Source of the DNA: Bacteroidota bacterium
Lineage (GTDB): Bacteria; Bacteroidota; Bacteroidia; Bacteroidales; Lentimicrobiaceae
Assembly: GCA_023441805.1 (NCBI GenBank)
Contig: JAEZNO010000006.1
Coordinates: forward strand, 1-18,110
Direction: 5' to 3'
DNA length: 18,110 bases
Positions 7,972 to 15,411 of the stretch are shown here, piece by piece; the first letter of the stretch is position 1, and each line of letters starts with the position of its first letter. The position numbers and the translations under genes were made by a program. The notes beneath the pieces were generated by a model. The model was not told the origin of the DNA. It made no database searches and saw nothing but the letters and a program-made list of their open reading frames with translations.

Positions 7972-8556
7972 TCAAGGGCATTGATTTTGAATGTGTTGAA
8001 CCCTTTCAACCCACAACACCCATATAATAAAGATGCTGCCGTAAAACAGTGCTTTTAAAAGGTAATCGTGAAAGAAATGAAAGTATCCGGACGAGTGAGA
8101 CAGCACTATTGCAAGGATTGTGATCCTTAATACGTTGACAAAATGGAGAACGACTACCCCAGCAGGAATATACCAGAGTTTATGCTTCAAAGGCCCGGGA
8201 AATAAAATCATCAGGAAAATCCAGTGCAACCACTGCTTTAAACAAGTACAGCCGGGACTTACCTCAAGAAAGGGATTCCCGAATGAGCTAACCTCTTGTT
8301 TATCAATTATCTTCGGAAAGTAAAATGTGTTATCAATCTCAGTATGTGATATTCCTAATAAATGTACAAGTTTGTCACTTTGATTAAATAATATTTTACC
8401 TGTATTTATAAAAAGTATGTCCACTTCATTTTTGAATGGCTTAAATTGGTTATTTGACCACCATACATAAATATAATGGAATGATACAATCGCTACAGCG
8501 AAGTATGCAAGGTTCTTAATATATATGTATCTATGCATTGTATTAAATAGTTTCAT
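7972..8556 (-). CDS. Exosortase/archaeosortase-family transpeptidase (Bacteroidota type)
   Basis: Exosortases are inner-membrane cysteine enzymes thought to cleave C-terminal sorting tails of secreted proteins and attach them to surface glycans or lipids, often alongside exopolysaccharide genes. The 194-residue protein has the family triad: C103 in SPGCTCLKQW, R144 in FVNVLRITI, and H163 in FHDYLLKALFYG. Helices lie at about 12-30, 110-125, 130-155 and 165-185. The stretch LFPGPLKHKLWYIPAG resembles the Bacteroidota branch. The usual Cys-x-Gly motif reads Cys-Thr-Cys here, so a second cysteine (C105) replaces the glycine. It lies 37 bases downstream of the acyltransferase gene on the same strand, so the two are probably cotranscribed. 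No protein with an obvious matching sorting tail is encoded in the window. Confidence 0.85.
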   Translation of the reverse strand: MKLFNTMHRYIYIKNLAYFAVAIVSFHYIYVWWSNNQFKPFKNEVDILFINTGKILFNQSDKLVHLLGISHTEIDNTFYFPKIIDKQEVSSFGNPFLEVSPGCTCLKQWLHWIFLMILFPGPLKHKLWYIPAGVVVLHFVNVLRITILAIVLSHSSGYFHFFHDYLLKALFYGSIFIIWVLWVERVQHIQNQCP

Positions 8557-8593
8557 TTATAGAAATCAGCTTTGTGTTTACTCTATTTAATAT

Positions 8594-9616
8594 TTAATGA
8601 TCTCGGTAAGAAGGAAAGAAATCATTTCTCATTTTTGGTAAACTCTCATAAATATTGGGAGAGTGAATAAACCGTAGACTATAATAATCATAAGGTATCC
8701 CCCTCCTGTTAAAGCCTTTTTTAAATCTATATAGCCCGGTGTTATTTGAAGACTTAAAACCTCCTCCTAAATTTAAATAAGCGGCACCGGCGTGCCTTCC
8801 TATTTCAATGGCTGAATCAATCACCATCTTTGATGGGCTCATTTTCCGAAACTGCTCAGCCGTAGAACCATAATGATACTGCATTACCTGGCCATATAAA
8901 GAAAAGATACCTGCACCGGCATATTCACCATTAGGAGATACAACTGTTATCAAAATGTTCTTACCCCCCGGCATTAAGAGTAATTTATGAAAGTACTCAG
9001 GACTGAAGAAGTAAAATCTATCAGTCTTATAAGACTTCATTAGTTGATGGTACGATTTTATAAAATCAGGTAAGGTATCCGGTTTATTGATGATACTGGT
9101 GAAACCTGAATTTTTTAATCTTCTGATATCTCGTTTATGATTCTCACATAAAGCCGGTGGCTCTCCATCTTTTAGTGAAAGCACGACAATTTTGCCCTGA
9201 TAGCATTGACTTATTTCAGCTGTTTCCTGAATATTCCACTTGTTTATAAAAGGATTTAACCGTATGTAGCTACTGATGAATCCATTTTCATTGGCCTCTT
9301 TCTGGTACTTTTTTAGTAACTCATTAATTTCAATCGAAGAAAGTGTCCCATCGCATAAGAGACCTGAATACCCGTAAGGACTTTGCAAATCAAACAGATC
9401 AGGACAGCCGGATTGTGACTTTTTAATATCACAAATCTTTCGTTTCACAAGAGGTATTATGACTTCTTTTCCGTTTACGCTTGAATACCATGCAATTGCC
9501 TGACCCTTTGTATGTTCAGCCTGAAGTTCAGTATATTCAGGAAGATGGTAGATATCATATTCAGTATGAGCTAAAAGATTATCCCAGAGAGCATTATTAG
9601 TAATAATAAAGGGCAT
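8594..9616 (-). CDS. FemAB-related GNAT-fold acyl/aminoacyltransferase
   Basis: This 340-residue cytoplasmic protein (no signal peptide or helices) looks like a double-GNAT FemAB-related transferase, of the kind often found in exosortase and exopolysaccharide loci. The recognisable catalytic half spans about residues 150-320 and includes HKRDIRRLKNSGF, a GAGIFSLYGQVMQYHYGSTA strand pair and LNLGGGFKSSNNTGLYRFK, where the glycine-rich turn and following FK segment are typical of the family. It may transfer an acyl or aminoacyl group onto a sugar, lipid or peptidoglycan precursor; the substrate is unknown. It is the first gene of the minus-strand run and diverges from the membrane-protein gene across a 126-bp intergenic region. 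The coding sequence looks distinctly AT-rich compared with capD. Confidence 0.75.
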   Translation of the reverse strand: MPFIITNNALWDNLLAHTEYDIYHLPEYTELQAEHTKGQAIAWYSSVNGKEVIIPLVKRKICDIKKSQSGCPDLFDLQSPYGYSGLLCDGTLSSIEINELLKKYQKEANENGFISSYIRLNPFINKWNIQETAEISQCYQGKIVVLSLKDGEPPALCENHKRDIRRLKNSGFTSIINKPDTLPDFIKSYHQLMKSYKTDRFYFFSPEYFHKLLLMPGGKNILITVVSPNGEYAGAGIFSLYGQVMQYHYGSTAEQFRKMSPSKMVIDSAIEIGRHAGAAYLNLGGGFKSSNNTGLYRFKKGFNRRGIPYDYYSLRFIHSPNIYESLPKMRNDFFPSYRDH

Positions 9617-9682
9617 TCGAGTAGTTATAATCAGACGATAAAATTATCTGATTTTCCTCGATAAATAAAAAATAAGTTTTGA

Positions 9683-9690
9683 TAAATTTG
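9683..9690 (+). promoter_or_regulatory. Candidate -7 element for the membrane-protein gene
   Basis: TAAATTTG matches the Bacteroidota TAnnTTTG consensus and lies 52 bases upstream of the ATG at 9743, in the divergent region between two genes. No clear -33 element is seen. A promoter for the opposite gene must also lie here but was not recognised. Confidence 0.35.
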
Positions 9691-9742
9691 TCATCTCTAA
9701 AAATGCTTTTATATCTACCTCATCTCATTTAAGTTCGATAGA

Positions 9743-10459
9743 ATGCTTAAGTCCCGCTTTTTTATAGTACTTATTTCATTTATTTTCTGCACATTAAGTT
9801 TTGTAATTGTTCGTTTTGCCGATAATTTCTTGCTCTCCATATTTCTGGATGCTAATAATATTTTCCATGATTATTACTACTTCTATATTGAATATAAAAA
9901 TGGCAGGTCGGAGAACTGGTCCGAAGGCAAGCTGATATTCATCAATACCGTTCCTTATCTGGCATCACTTTTAACCGGGATATATTTGCCACATTTTACG
10001 AGAAACCTCAGAAGTGAAATTTTCCAACTATTCATCGTTTGGTTTTCATTTCACCTTGTTCTGCTATTTGTTGGTAGTCTGATAAGTGGTTTATTTCAAT
10101 ATCAGGGATTGGGTATCGCATTAGTGTGGTTTTTACAATCTAAAGCCCTGCAAATAATTACAGTGATGATAATATTATTTGCCCTCACCTGGTCAGCCAG
10201 AAGATTTACCTGGTATTTTTTGAGATGCTCATCAAAGTGTGAAGAAGTATTTGACGATTCCATCAAATGGCGATACTTGAAGATAATAGCACTATTTCCT
10301 TTTTTACTCAGTTGCATTTTAATTTTATCCTTTAATAAATTTGAGACAATACTGAATCATTCCATTTCAATGGCGAGTGGATTATTAATTATGGCCATAA
10401 TTTTCCACACGGTTTCGGAAGTTTTTATACCAAAAAGGGGTGTTACGAATAAATATTAG
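9743..10459 (+). CDS. Unidentified six-helix membrane protein, exosortase neighbour
   Basis: I do not recognise this 238-residue protein by sequence. It shows about six hydrophobic helices at roughly 6-25, 64-83, 94-117, 122-149, 179-197 and 207-225. An aromatic and acidic segment lies between helices 1 and 2 (FHDYYYFYIEYKN, about 41-53), and an RCSSKCEE stretch with C162 and C166 lies between helices 4 and 5. The ATG start is followed by a basic residue and a hydrophobic helix, consistent with an inner-membrane protein. It diverges from the acyltransferase and exosortase genes and shares their AT-rich composition, suggesting common acquisition. Bacteroidota exosortases often have a dedicated small multi-helix membrane partner, so this could be such a protein; that is inferred from position only. 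Confidence 0.6.
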   Translation: MLKSRFFIVLISFIFCTLSFVIVRFADNFLLSIFLDANNIFHDYYYFYIEYKNGRSENWSEGKLIFINTVPYLASLLTGIYLPHFTRNLRSEIFQLFIVWFSFHLVLLFVGSLISGLFQYQGLGIALVWFLQSKALQIITVMIILFALTWSARRFTWYFLRCSSKCEEVFDDSIKWRYLKIIALFPFLLSCILILSFNKFETILNHSISMASGLLIMAIIFHTVSEVFIPKRGVTNKY

Positions 10460-10532
10460 TGTTTAACCTTTGTCCAACTATGCTCTTACTCCGGTTCAAC
10501 AATACACTTTCTATCCACCCGGGCATACTTGA

Positions 10533-10565
10533 TACGGAGTTAGTACGGAGTTAATACGGAGATAA
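10533..10565. repeat. Three tandem 11-bp repeats
   Basis: The units TACGGAGTTAG, TACGGAGTTAA and TACGGAGATAA follow each other without gaps. The period is about one helical turn, so equivalent bases face the same side of the DNA, as in direct-repeat sites for response regulators. A selfish intergenic repeat is equally possible. Confidence 0.8.
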
Positions 10566-10806
10566 TAGGGAATTAAAAATTGAGTTTAATATTTTTTTTG
10601 TTTAACCGGTCTCCGCTATCCAATTCAAAAAGATTAAACAAAATGGAATTGTTTTAATTAATGCTTGTAGTACCAAAAATACACTTGCACTCCATACTCT
10701 TTGGCGGATTTAACCCAACCAACTCTTAATCTGTATTTGATAGTCTTCATAAGAGCAGATGTCAAATATACGAACCCCCTTTGTACTATCTTGAACTACT
10801 TTGAAT

Positions 10807-10846
10807 GCTGCACGCTGAACAAAACGCTGAACGCTGAACGCTGAAC
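10807..10846. repeat. GCTGAAC heptamer array
   Basis: GCTGCAC and GCTGAAC (10807-10820) are followed, after a 5-nt phase break, by three exact GCTGAAC units (10826-10846). This is the same unit seen at 283-310 and next to the IS66 ends. Confidence 0.88.
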
Positions 10847-10849
10847 GAT

Positions 10850-10867
10850 TTCGAGTTCGAGTTCGAG
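10850..10867. repeat. TTCGAG hexamer, three exact tandem copies
   Basis: Three exact TTCGAG units start three bases after the GCTGAAC array. Each unit has the core TCGA, so the run is also locally palindromic. Confidence 0.85.
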
Positions 10868-11063
10868 TTTCCGGCATAAAATTGTTGTCCTTACACCCAT
10901 ACTTTGTATATCCGCCTGCAAATTTCTTTCAAATGCATTGTTTCATTTATCAAACGTTATGCGATTTCCTGAAGGGTTGTTCTATATTTATTTCCTGTAA
11001 AACAGGGTTGTCAGATGATTTTGCAGGGGGGCAATTCTGAATTAGTTCAATATTCTGTTTTAT

Positions 11064-11408
11064 ATGGAAGATAAATTGCAATTTTACTTTGATCAGGTTA
11101 AACATCTGACTGATGATTGTGAACGGGCAAAAGAACTTTTGAGAATCCTGAATTCTGATACCCGATTAAACGAAAGTACCGGCCACAGACCGGTACTTTC
11201 GCTGGACGACGCTCTCAATAACTTTTATATCAAAAAAGAATGCACTTTCATTCGTCATATGCTTGAACATTTCATCAATTTTGGTAACTTTGATCTCTCA
11301 GATGAACTTATCGAAACTGTTTATAAATTCGACAGGTTTCAAAATATCCGTATGGCTCTCATTGAATTTCTTGGCGACAGTGTAATGGTAAATAACTCTA
11401 AACGATGA
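11064..11408 (+). CDS. Small unknown protein coupled to capD paralog 2
   Basis: I do not recognise this 114-residue protein. It has no signal peptide or membrane helix, looks mostly alpha-helical and is rich in charged residues (for example MEDKLQFYFDQVKHL at the start and a FDLSDELIETVYKF segment near 89-102). Its stop overlaps the start of the capD2 gene in an ATGA arrangement, which implies translational coupling and a related role. By position it could be a small regulator leading a polysaccharide unit, but I see no similarity strong enough to name it. A perfect 12-bp inverted repeat (11171-11201) lies inside its coding region and encodes part of residues 36-46. The start ATG follows a long leader, and an upstream frame was not evident. 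Confidence 0.65.
   Translation: MEDKLQFYFDQVKHLTDDCERAKELLRILNSDTRLNESTGHRPVLSLDDALNNFYIKKECTFIRHMLEHFINFGNFDLSDELIETVYKFDRFQNIRMALIEFLGDSVMVNNSKR
11171..11201. repeat. Perfect 12-bp inverted repeat (hairpin) inside the small gene
   Basis: CGAAAGTACCGG (11171-11182) and CCGGTACTTTCG (11190-11201) are exact reverse complements separated by a 7-nt loop (CCACAGA). The stem is GC-containing and should be stable in RNA. It is not followed by a T-run, so it is not a standard terminator. Confidence 0.92.
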
Positions 11409-13414
11409 GTATTAAGTCACGTTTATTGAAATCGGCCGAAAACCTTAAATCATATCTTATACAACGCTCGGATTACTTTATACCCAGTCAGGTAATTCTC
11501 ATATTTGAACTCATAATTGTACTCTTTGCATTTACGGCTTCGTACACATTGCGATACAACTTTCAGGTGCCTGAAATAGTGGTGCATCGTATGTATGCCC
11601 AGATCATTCCGCTGGCTGTATTCTCAGCTTTGGTGTTCCTCTTTACCGGCGTGCATAAAAGCGTTATCCGGTATACGGGTATTAAAGATGTGATAAGGGT
11701 TGTTAAGGCGATGTTCATCATAACCGTTTGGATGCTGCTCATGTATATCATAAATACTTACAAGCCAAATAATGAAGTTCTTCACACACCCAGGGCTGTC
11801 ATTATCATCTTCTTTATCCTCTCAACCACTATTATCATTTTTACCCGAAGCGCCATCCGCCTGTTCTATTACTGGCTTATGGCAGGCAACGAAGTAACAC
11901 GTGTGCTCATTTACGGTGCCGGCTCGGCAGGCATCATTACCAAAAATGCCCTCATTGCTGATCATGCACGACCAACCAAGGTGGCAGGTTTTATCGATAA
12001 TAATCCTAAAAAAATAGGCAAGACCATCGAGGGCGTTTATGTTTATTCAGATGGGGTTCTGAACCCTGCGTTCATTCGGAATAATCGTATTGACGAAATA
12101 ATCTTCTCAATCCAGAACATCGATAAGGATCGTAAACGATATCTTATTGAAACCCTGCTTGCCCAAACAAATCTGCAGGTGAAAGAGATTCCGCCACTCG
12201 ATATGTGGATTAACGGACAGCTTTCAACCAAACAGATTAACCCGGTGAAGATTACCGATCTTTTGCAACGAAGCGAGATTCACCTTAATACCGATCACGT
12301 GCGAACCCAGGTTCAGGACAAACACGTTATGGTAACAGGGGCTGCAGGAAGCATCGGTAGTGAGATTGTACGACAGCTGCTGAAGTTTAATCCCACAAAA
12401 CTCATCCTGGTTGATCAGGCCGAAACCCCTATGTTCAATCTGGAAAATGAGCTCAAAAAATTACTGCCTCGTGACATTGACACTGAGTTTATTATTGGCG
12501 ATATTACCGACTGTCGGCTGATGGAGAATGTGTTTGCCGATCACCGGCCTCATATAGTCTATCATGCTGCAGCATATAAACACGTGCCTCTAATGGAAAA
12601 TAACCCGTTTGAGGCTGTTAGGGTTAATATTTTCGGTACTAAGAACATTGCCGACCTGGCAGTGAAATTCAAAGTTGCACGCTTTGTCATGATCTCAACC
12701 GATAAGGCCGTAAATCCTACCAACGTAATGGGTGCCACTAAACGAGCTGCTGAAATCTATATCCAAAGTCTCAATAATAAAAATGAGCTGTCGGGTAATA
12801 ATAGTGATTTCCGAACCCGGTTTATCACAACCCGTTTCGGCAATGTGCTTGGAAGCAACGGATCGGTAATTCCTCTCTTCGAAAAGCAAATTGCTGCAGG
12901 TGGTCCGGTTACAGTGACTCATCCAGAGATTACAAGGCATTTTATGACTATCCCCGAAGCCTGCCGGTTGGTTCTTGAGGCAGGAGCTTTTGGCAAGGGA
13001 GGCGAAATCCTTATGTTTGATATGGGTAAACCCGTTAAGATTGCCGATCTTGCCTATAATATGATCCGCTTAAGCGGGATGGAACCGGGTAGGGATATTA
13101 AGATTGTCTTTACCGGACTGCGCCCGGGTGAAAAGCTCTATGAGGAGCTGCTTTACGATAGTGAAAAAGGATTCTCAACCCATCATCCCAAAATATTTGT
13201 CGGCAAGCAGAAGGCATACAGTTACGCTGAGGTTATAGATTACCTCAATATGCTAAGCAACATTATCAATGCGCGTGGTCTTTCAAAAAGCAACATTAAT
13301 GGCTACGACATATTCATGAGTGCCAATATGCAGCTAATAAGCATACTCAAAAAGTTTATTCCGGAATATATCAGCAACAATTCAGTTTACAAGGAGTTGG
13401 ACAAGCAGGCGTGA
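11405..13414 (+). CDS. CapD/WbpM-family nucleotide-sugar 4,6-dehydratase (paralog 2)
   Basis: The 669-residue protein has the same layout as the copy at 5900-7897: N-terminal helices (about 25-165), a nucleotide-binding region with VLIYGAGSAG, and a catalytic domain with TGAAGSIG just after M309, STDK ending at K434 and M442-GAT-K446. Met replaces the usual catalytic Tyr, as in FlaA1/WbpM dehydratases, so it should make a 4-keto-6-deoxy nucleotide sugar for surface polysaccharide. In the most conserved part the two copies are only about 70-75% identical at the DNA level by eye, so the duplication is old or the copies arrived separately. The ATG overlaps the stop of the small upstream gene by 4 bases. 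The reading frame ends just 23 bases before the IS66 element, which may have cut it off from downstream operon members. Confidence 0.93.
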   Translation: MSIKSRLLKSAENLKSYLIQRSDYFIPSQVILIFELIIVLFAFTASYTLRYNFQVPEIVVHRMYAQIIPLAVFSALVFLFTGVHKSVIRYTGIKDVIRVVKAMFIITVWMLLMYIINTYKPNNEVLHTPRAVIIIFFILSTTIIIFTRSAIRLFYYWLMAGNEVTRVLIYGAGSAGIITKNALIADHARPTKVAGFIDNNPKKIGKTIEGVYVYSDGVLNPAFIRNNRIDEIIFSIQNIDKDRKRYLIETLLAQTNLQVKEIPPLDMWINGQLSTKQINPVKITDLLQRSEIHLNTDHVRTQVQDKHVMVTGAAGSIGSEIVRQLLKFNPTKLILVDQAETPMFNLENELKKLLPRDIDTEFIIGDITDCRLMENVFADHRPHIVYHAAAYKHVPLMENNPFEAVRVNIFGTKNIADLAVKFKVARFVMISTDKAVNPTNVMGATKRAAEIYIQSLNNKNELSGNNSDFRTRFITTRFGNVLGSNGSVIPLFEKQIAAGGPVTVTHPEITRHFMTIPEACRLVLEAGAFGKGGEILMFDMGKPVKIADLAYNMIRLSGMEPGRDIKIVFTGLRPGEKLYEELLYDSEKGFSTHHPKIFVGKQKAYSYAEVIDYLNMLSNIINARGLSKSNINGYDIFMSANMQLISILKKFIPEYISNNSVYKELDKQA

Positions 13415-13437
13415 AACGCGGTCAACGTTCTGCGTTC

Positions 13438-13453
13438 GTAAGCCTACGGTAAA
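13438..13453 (+). repeat. IS66 terminal inverted repeat, left (tnpC side)
   Basis: GTAAGCCTACGGTAAA is the exact reverse complement of 15396-15411. Similarity continues outward for 12 bp with a single mismatch (13426-13437 against 15412-15423). Confidence 0.9.
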
Positions 13454-13457
13454 ATGG

Positions 13458-14933
13458 CTAGATTAGTTCACCTGGCAAGAGAGATTTTAACTGATCGTCC
13501 TTTGTATCAGGAATGATAGACAGGGCCTGTTTCAACCAACTTTCAGGTTCAATACCTCTTATTTTACATGTTCCGAGTAGTGAGTACATAATGGCTATAT
13601 GTCCTGCTGATTCATGAGACCCAGCAAATAGATAGTTTTTCCTACCCAATGCGATTGGCCTGATGCTGTTTTCAATGAGATTATTGTCAATCTCCAACCG
13701 TCCATCTTCAATGTACCTAATAAGTCTTGGCCAAAGATTTAATGTATATGCGATCGCAAGACCAATTGAACTTCTTGGTGCAACAACCATAAGATTGTCA
13801 TCCATCCACTGCTTGAACTCCAGTAGTACAGGTAATGCCTTATCCTGTCTGATTTGCTTTCTGGTATCAAAGTCTGATTCATTATCTCTTAAATACCGCT
13901 CAATATCATACAACTTTCTGATTAAGCCAAGTGCATGTGATGCTAACTCTTTGTTGTTTTCAAGAGCATACTCAAATTTGCGCCTTGCATGTGCCATACA
14001 GGCAAGCTGTATTATTCCATTATTCAGACCGTTATATCCTGTATAGCCATCTGTTTGCAGATAACCATCATATTCTTTTAAAACTTCTTCGGGTCCAGTT
14101 CTTGAGCGAGATTTTCTGTAATCAAAGAAAACCAACTTGTTTATCGGATCATAATACGCCCACAGATATCCTTTATGAGATGAGCCCGGCTTATCTTTTG
14201 ATAACACTGGTATTGGTGTCTCATCAGCCATTAAATAACTGCCCGTCAGCACTGTATTCTTGATTTGTGCGTATAATCTGCTTAAATGAACAGGTATTAC
14301 ATTGCTTATCCATCCATTCATTGTTGATTCGGCAATAGTAACACCCTGTCTCTTAAACATCTTAATCTGCCTGTGAAGTGGGAGGTGATCAACGAACTTG
14401 CTTACAAGTACATGCGAGATAAGGCATGAATCTGCATTCCCTTTTGGTATTGGTAGCGTTGGCAGTGGAGCAATTAAAAATGTTGTCTTCTCATCTGTTT
14501 GCTCTATAATATACTTGTAACGTATAATTTGACGGACACTAATACGACTTGGTTCATACTTTAGAACTTCTGTTATTAAAGTATCTATCCTTTTGGCCCC
14601 AACAGGAAGGTTTTCAGGTTCTATTACTTCAGTAACGCGTGGCAGATGAGCGGGCAGTTCTGTACGAATAGGTTGTTTCTTACCTTTCTGACCCCGCTGA
14701 TATGTGATTTCCTGTGTAACTGGTTCTACTGCTTCTTGTTGTGGAAGTTCAAAAAGAGTTGGTTGATTAATGTCAGAAGGTACATGTCTTTCGCTTTTGG
14801 TGCCAAATATTAACCTTTTTAGTTCAGCAAGCTGTTGTTCAAGGTAGGATACTTTTACTTCAAGCTCACCTTTTGCCAATATAAGCGACTCGTATTCGTT
14901 CTTGCTGAGTGTTACTATTTGTTCACCTGTCAT
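13458..14933 (-). CDS. tnpC: IS66-family transposase TnpC
   Basis: This is the DDE transposase that cuts and joins the element ends. The 491-residue protein begins with a leucine-rich coiled segment (about 20-45, VKVSYLEQQLAELKRLIFG) of the kind that precedes DNA binding in this family. The catalytic acidic residues appear to be D237 (LMADETPIPV), D295 (YLQTDGYTGYN) and E421 (NNLIENSIRPIALGRKN). The last motif, together with LFAGSHESAG, is a reliable IS66 signature. The C-terminal IS66 segment (GIEPESWL) is present, so the gene looks intact. The Cys-rich zinc-finger-like motif seen in proteobacterial IS66 transposases is not visible. Translation likely starts at the ATG at 14933, 62 bases after tnpB. 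Confidence 0.95.
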   Translation of the reverse strand: MTGEQIVTLSKNEYESLILAKGELEVKVSYLEQQLAELKRLIFGTKSERHVPSDINQPTLFELPQQEAVEPVTQEITYQRGQKGKKQPIRTELPAHLPRVTEVIEPENLPVGAKRIDTLITEVLKYEPSRISVRQIIRYKYIIEQTDEKTTFLIAPLPTLPIPKGNADSCLISHVLVSKFVDHLPLHRQIKMFKRQGVTIAESTMNGWISNVIPVHLSRLYAQIKNTVLTGSYLMADETPIPVLSKDKPGSSHKGYLWAYYDPINKLVFFDYRKSRSRTGPEEVLKEYDGYLQTDGYTGYNGLNNGIIQLACMAHARRKFEYALENNKELASHALGLIRKLYDIERYLRDNESDFDTRKQIRQDKALPVLLEFKQWMDDNLMVVAPRSSIGLAIAYTLNLWPRLIRYIEDGRLEIDNNLIENSIRPIALGRKNYLFAGSHESAGHIAIMYSLLGTCKIRGIEPESWLKQALSIIPDTKDDQLKSLLPGELI

Positions 14934-14995
14934 GAGTCAAATTTACTCATAAGAGGTGTACACAAAAGCCTTATTTATTGATACTTATCAACGAA

Positions 14996-15343
14996 TTATT
15001 GTTGAGAAGAAGGCAATCTTTTTCTTGTTTTTCTCTGACCTTTACCAGTAATTATTTTTTCAAGTGTAGCGTGTGAAATTGATAAGTGTGTATCTTCAAT
15101 ACCTAAGGCTGGGTTCTCAAAAGTACCCTCTTCAAGTCGCTTATAGAGCATCACAAAACCTTCGGTTTCCCAGGTGAGTATTTTCATCTTCGTACGACGA
15201 TTATTAAAGAAGACAAAAACATCTCCACTCATTGGATTTTGTTTAAGATTGTTGGTAATTAAACCGGTTAATCCATCAAAACTCAGTAGCATTGTAACCG
15301 GGTGCTTGTAGATGAATAGCTTTCTATCTTTTAAACAGAACAT
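14996..15343 (-). CDS. tnpB: IS66 accessory protein TnpB (Orf2)
   Basis: TnpB is a small accessory protein required for IS66-type transposition; its biochemical role is poorly defined. The family pattern is clear: a short N-terminus, then YKHPVTMLLSFDGLTGLI, GDVFVFFNNRRTKMKIL and the W/G-rich GFVMLYKRLEEGTF segment. I chose the ATG at 15341-15343 because TnpB proteins start about there (MFCLKDRKLFIY); an in-frame ATG 30 bases upstream (15371-15373) is possible but adds atypical residues. The basic C-terminal tail (GKGQRKTRKRLP) is usual. It lies just inside the right inverted repeat and upstream of tnpC. Confidence 0.92.
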   Translation of the reverse strand: MFCLKDRKLFIYKHPVTMLLSFDGLTGLITNNLKQNPMSGDVFVFFNNRRTKMKILTWETEGFVMLYKRLEEGTFENPALGIEDTHLSISHATLEKIITGKGQRKTRKRLPSSQQ

Positions 15344-15395
15344 CAGATCTTTTTCAGCAAAGATCACTATCAAAATTTCCCTTTACAAGATGCTA

Positions 15396-15411
15396 TTTAC
15401 CGTAGGCTTAC
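15396..15411 (-). repeat. IS66 terminal inverted repeat, right (tnpB side)
   Basis: This is the exact reverse complement of the left repeat at 13438-13453. It is followed immediately by GAACGCTGAACGCG, a member of the dispersed heptamer family. Confidence 0.9.

Larger units (their letters stand above)
10460..11063. other. Repeat-rich noncoding region of about 600 bp
   Basis: No credible gene was found on either strand. The region contains an 11-bp triple repeat (10533-10565), GCTGAAC heptamers (10807-10846), a TTCGAG hexamer run (10850-10867) and, near the end, a small CCTGT/ACAGG hairpin (10994-11006). It probably holds the promoter and leader of the downstream small-gene/capD2 pair, but no full TAnnTTTG match could be assigned. 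Confidence 0.7.
13438..15411 (-). mobile_element. IS66-family insertion sequence, two-gene form, 1,974 bp
   Basis: The element is bounded by perfect 16-bp terminal inverted repeats that begin GTAA, as in the IS66 family, and carries tnpB and tnpC in the usual order on the minus strand. Only 68 bp lie between the tnpB start and the right end, so there is no room for tnpA. IS66 elements normally leave 8-bp target duplications. The flanking 8-mers here (CTGCGTTC and GAACGCTG) are not direct repeats; they are near-reverse complements. Both genes are open and full length. Confidence 0.88.

Noticed and set aside
10775..10800. Promoter TTTG...TACTTTG before the repeat block
   Set aside because: The -7 match lacks one base and the spacing between elements is too short.
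10994..11006. CCTGT/ACAGG hairpin as a terminator or leader attenuator
   Set aside because: The stem is only 5 bp with a 3-nt loop and no T-run.
11064..11408. Identification of the small gene as UpxZ
   Set aside because: The position near a polysaccharide gene is suggestive, but it is shorter than UpxZ and I see no motif match; naming it would be guesswork.
5900..13414. Phase-variable inversion between the two capD copies
   Set aside because: DNA identity appears to be only about 70-75% with identical runs of roughly 14 bp, too little for efficient homologous inversion, and no invertase is present.
13663..14263. Plus-strand frames opposite tnpC
   Set aside because: They are shadows of the transposase reading frame without recognisable domains.
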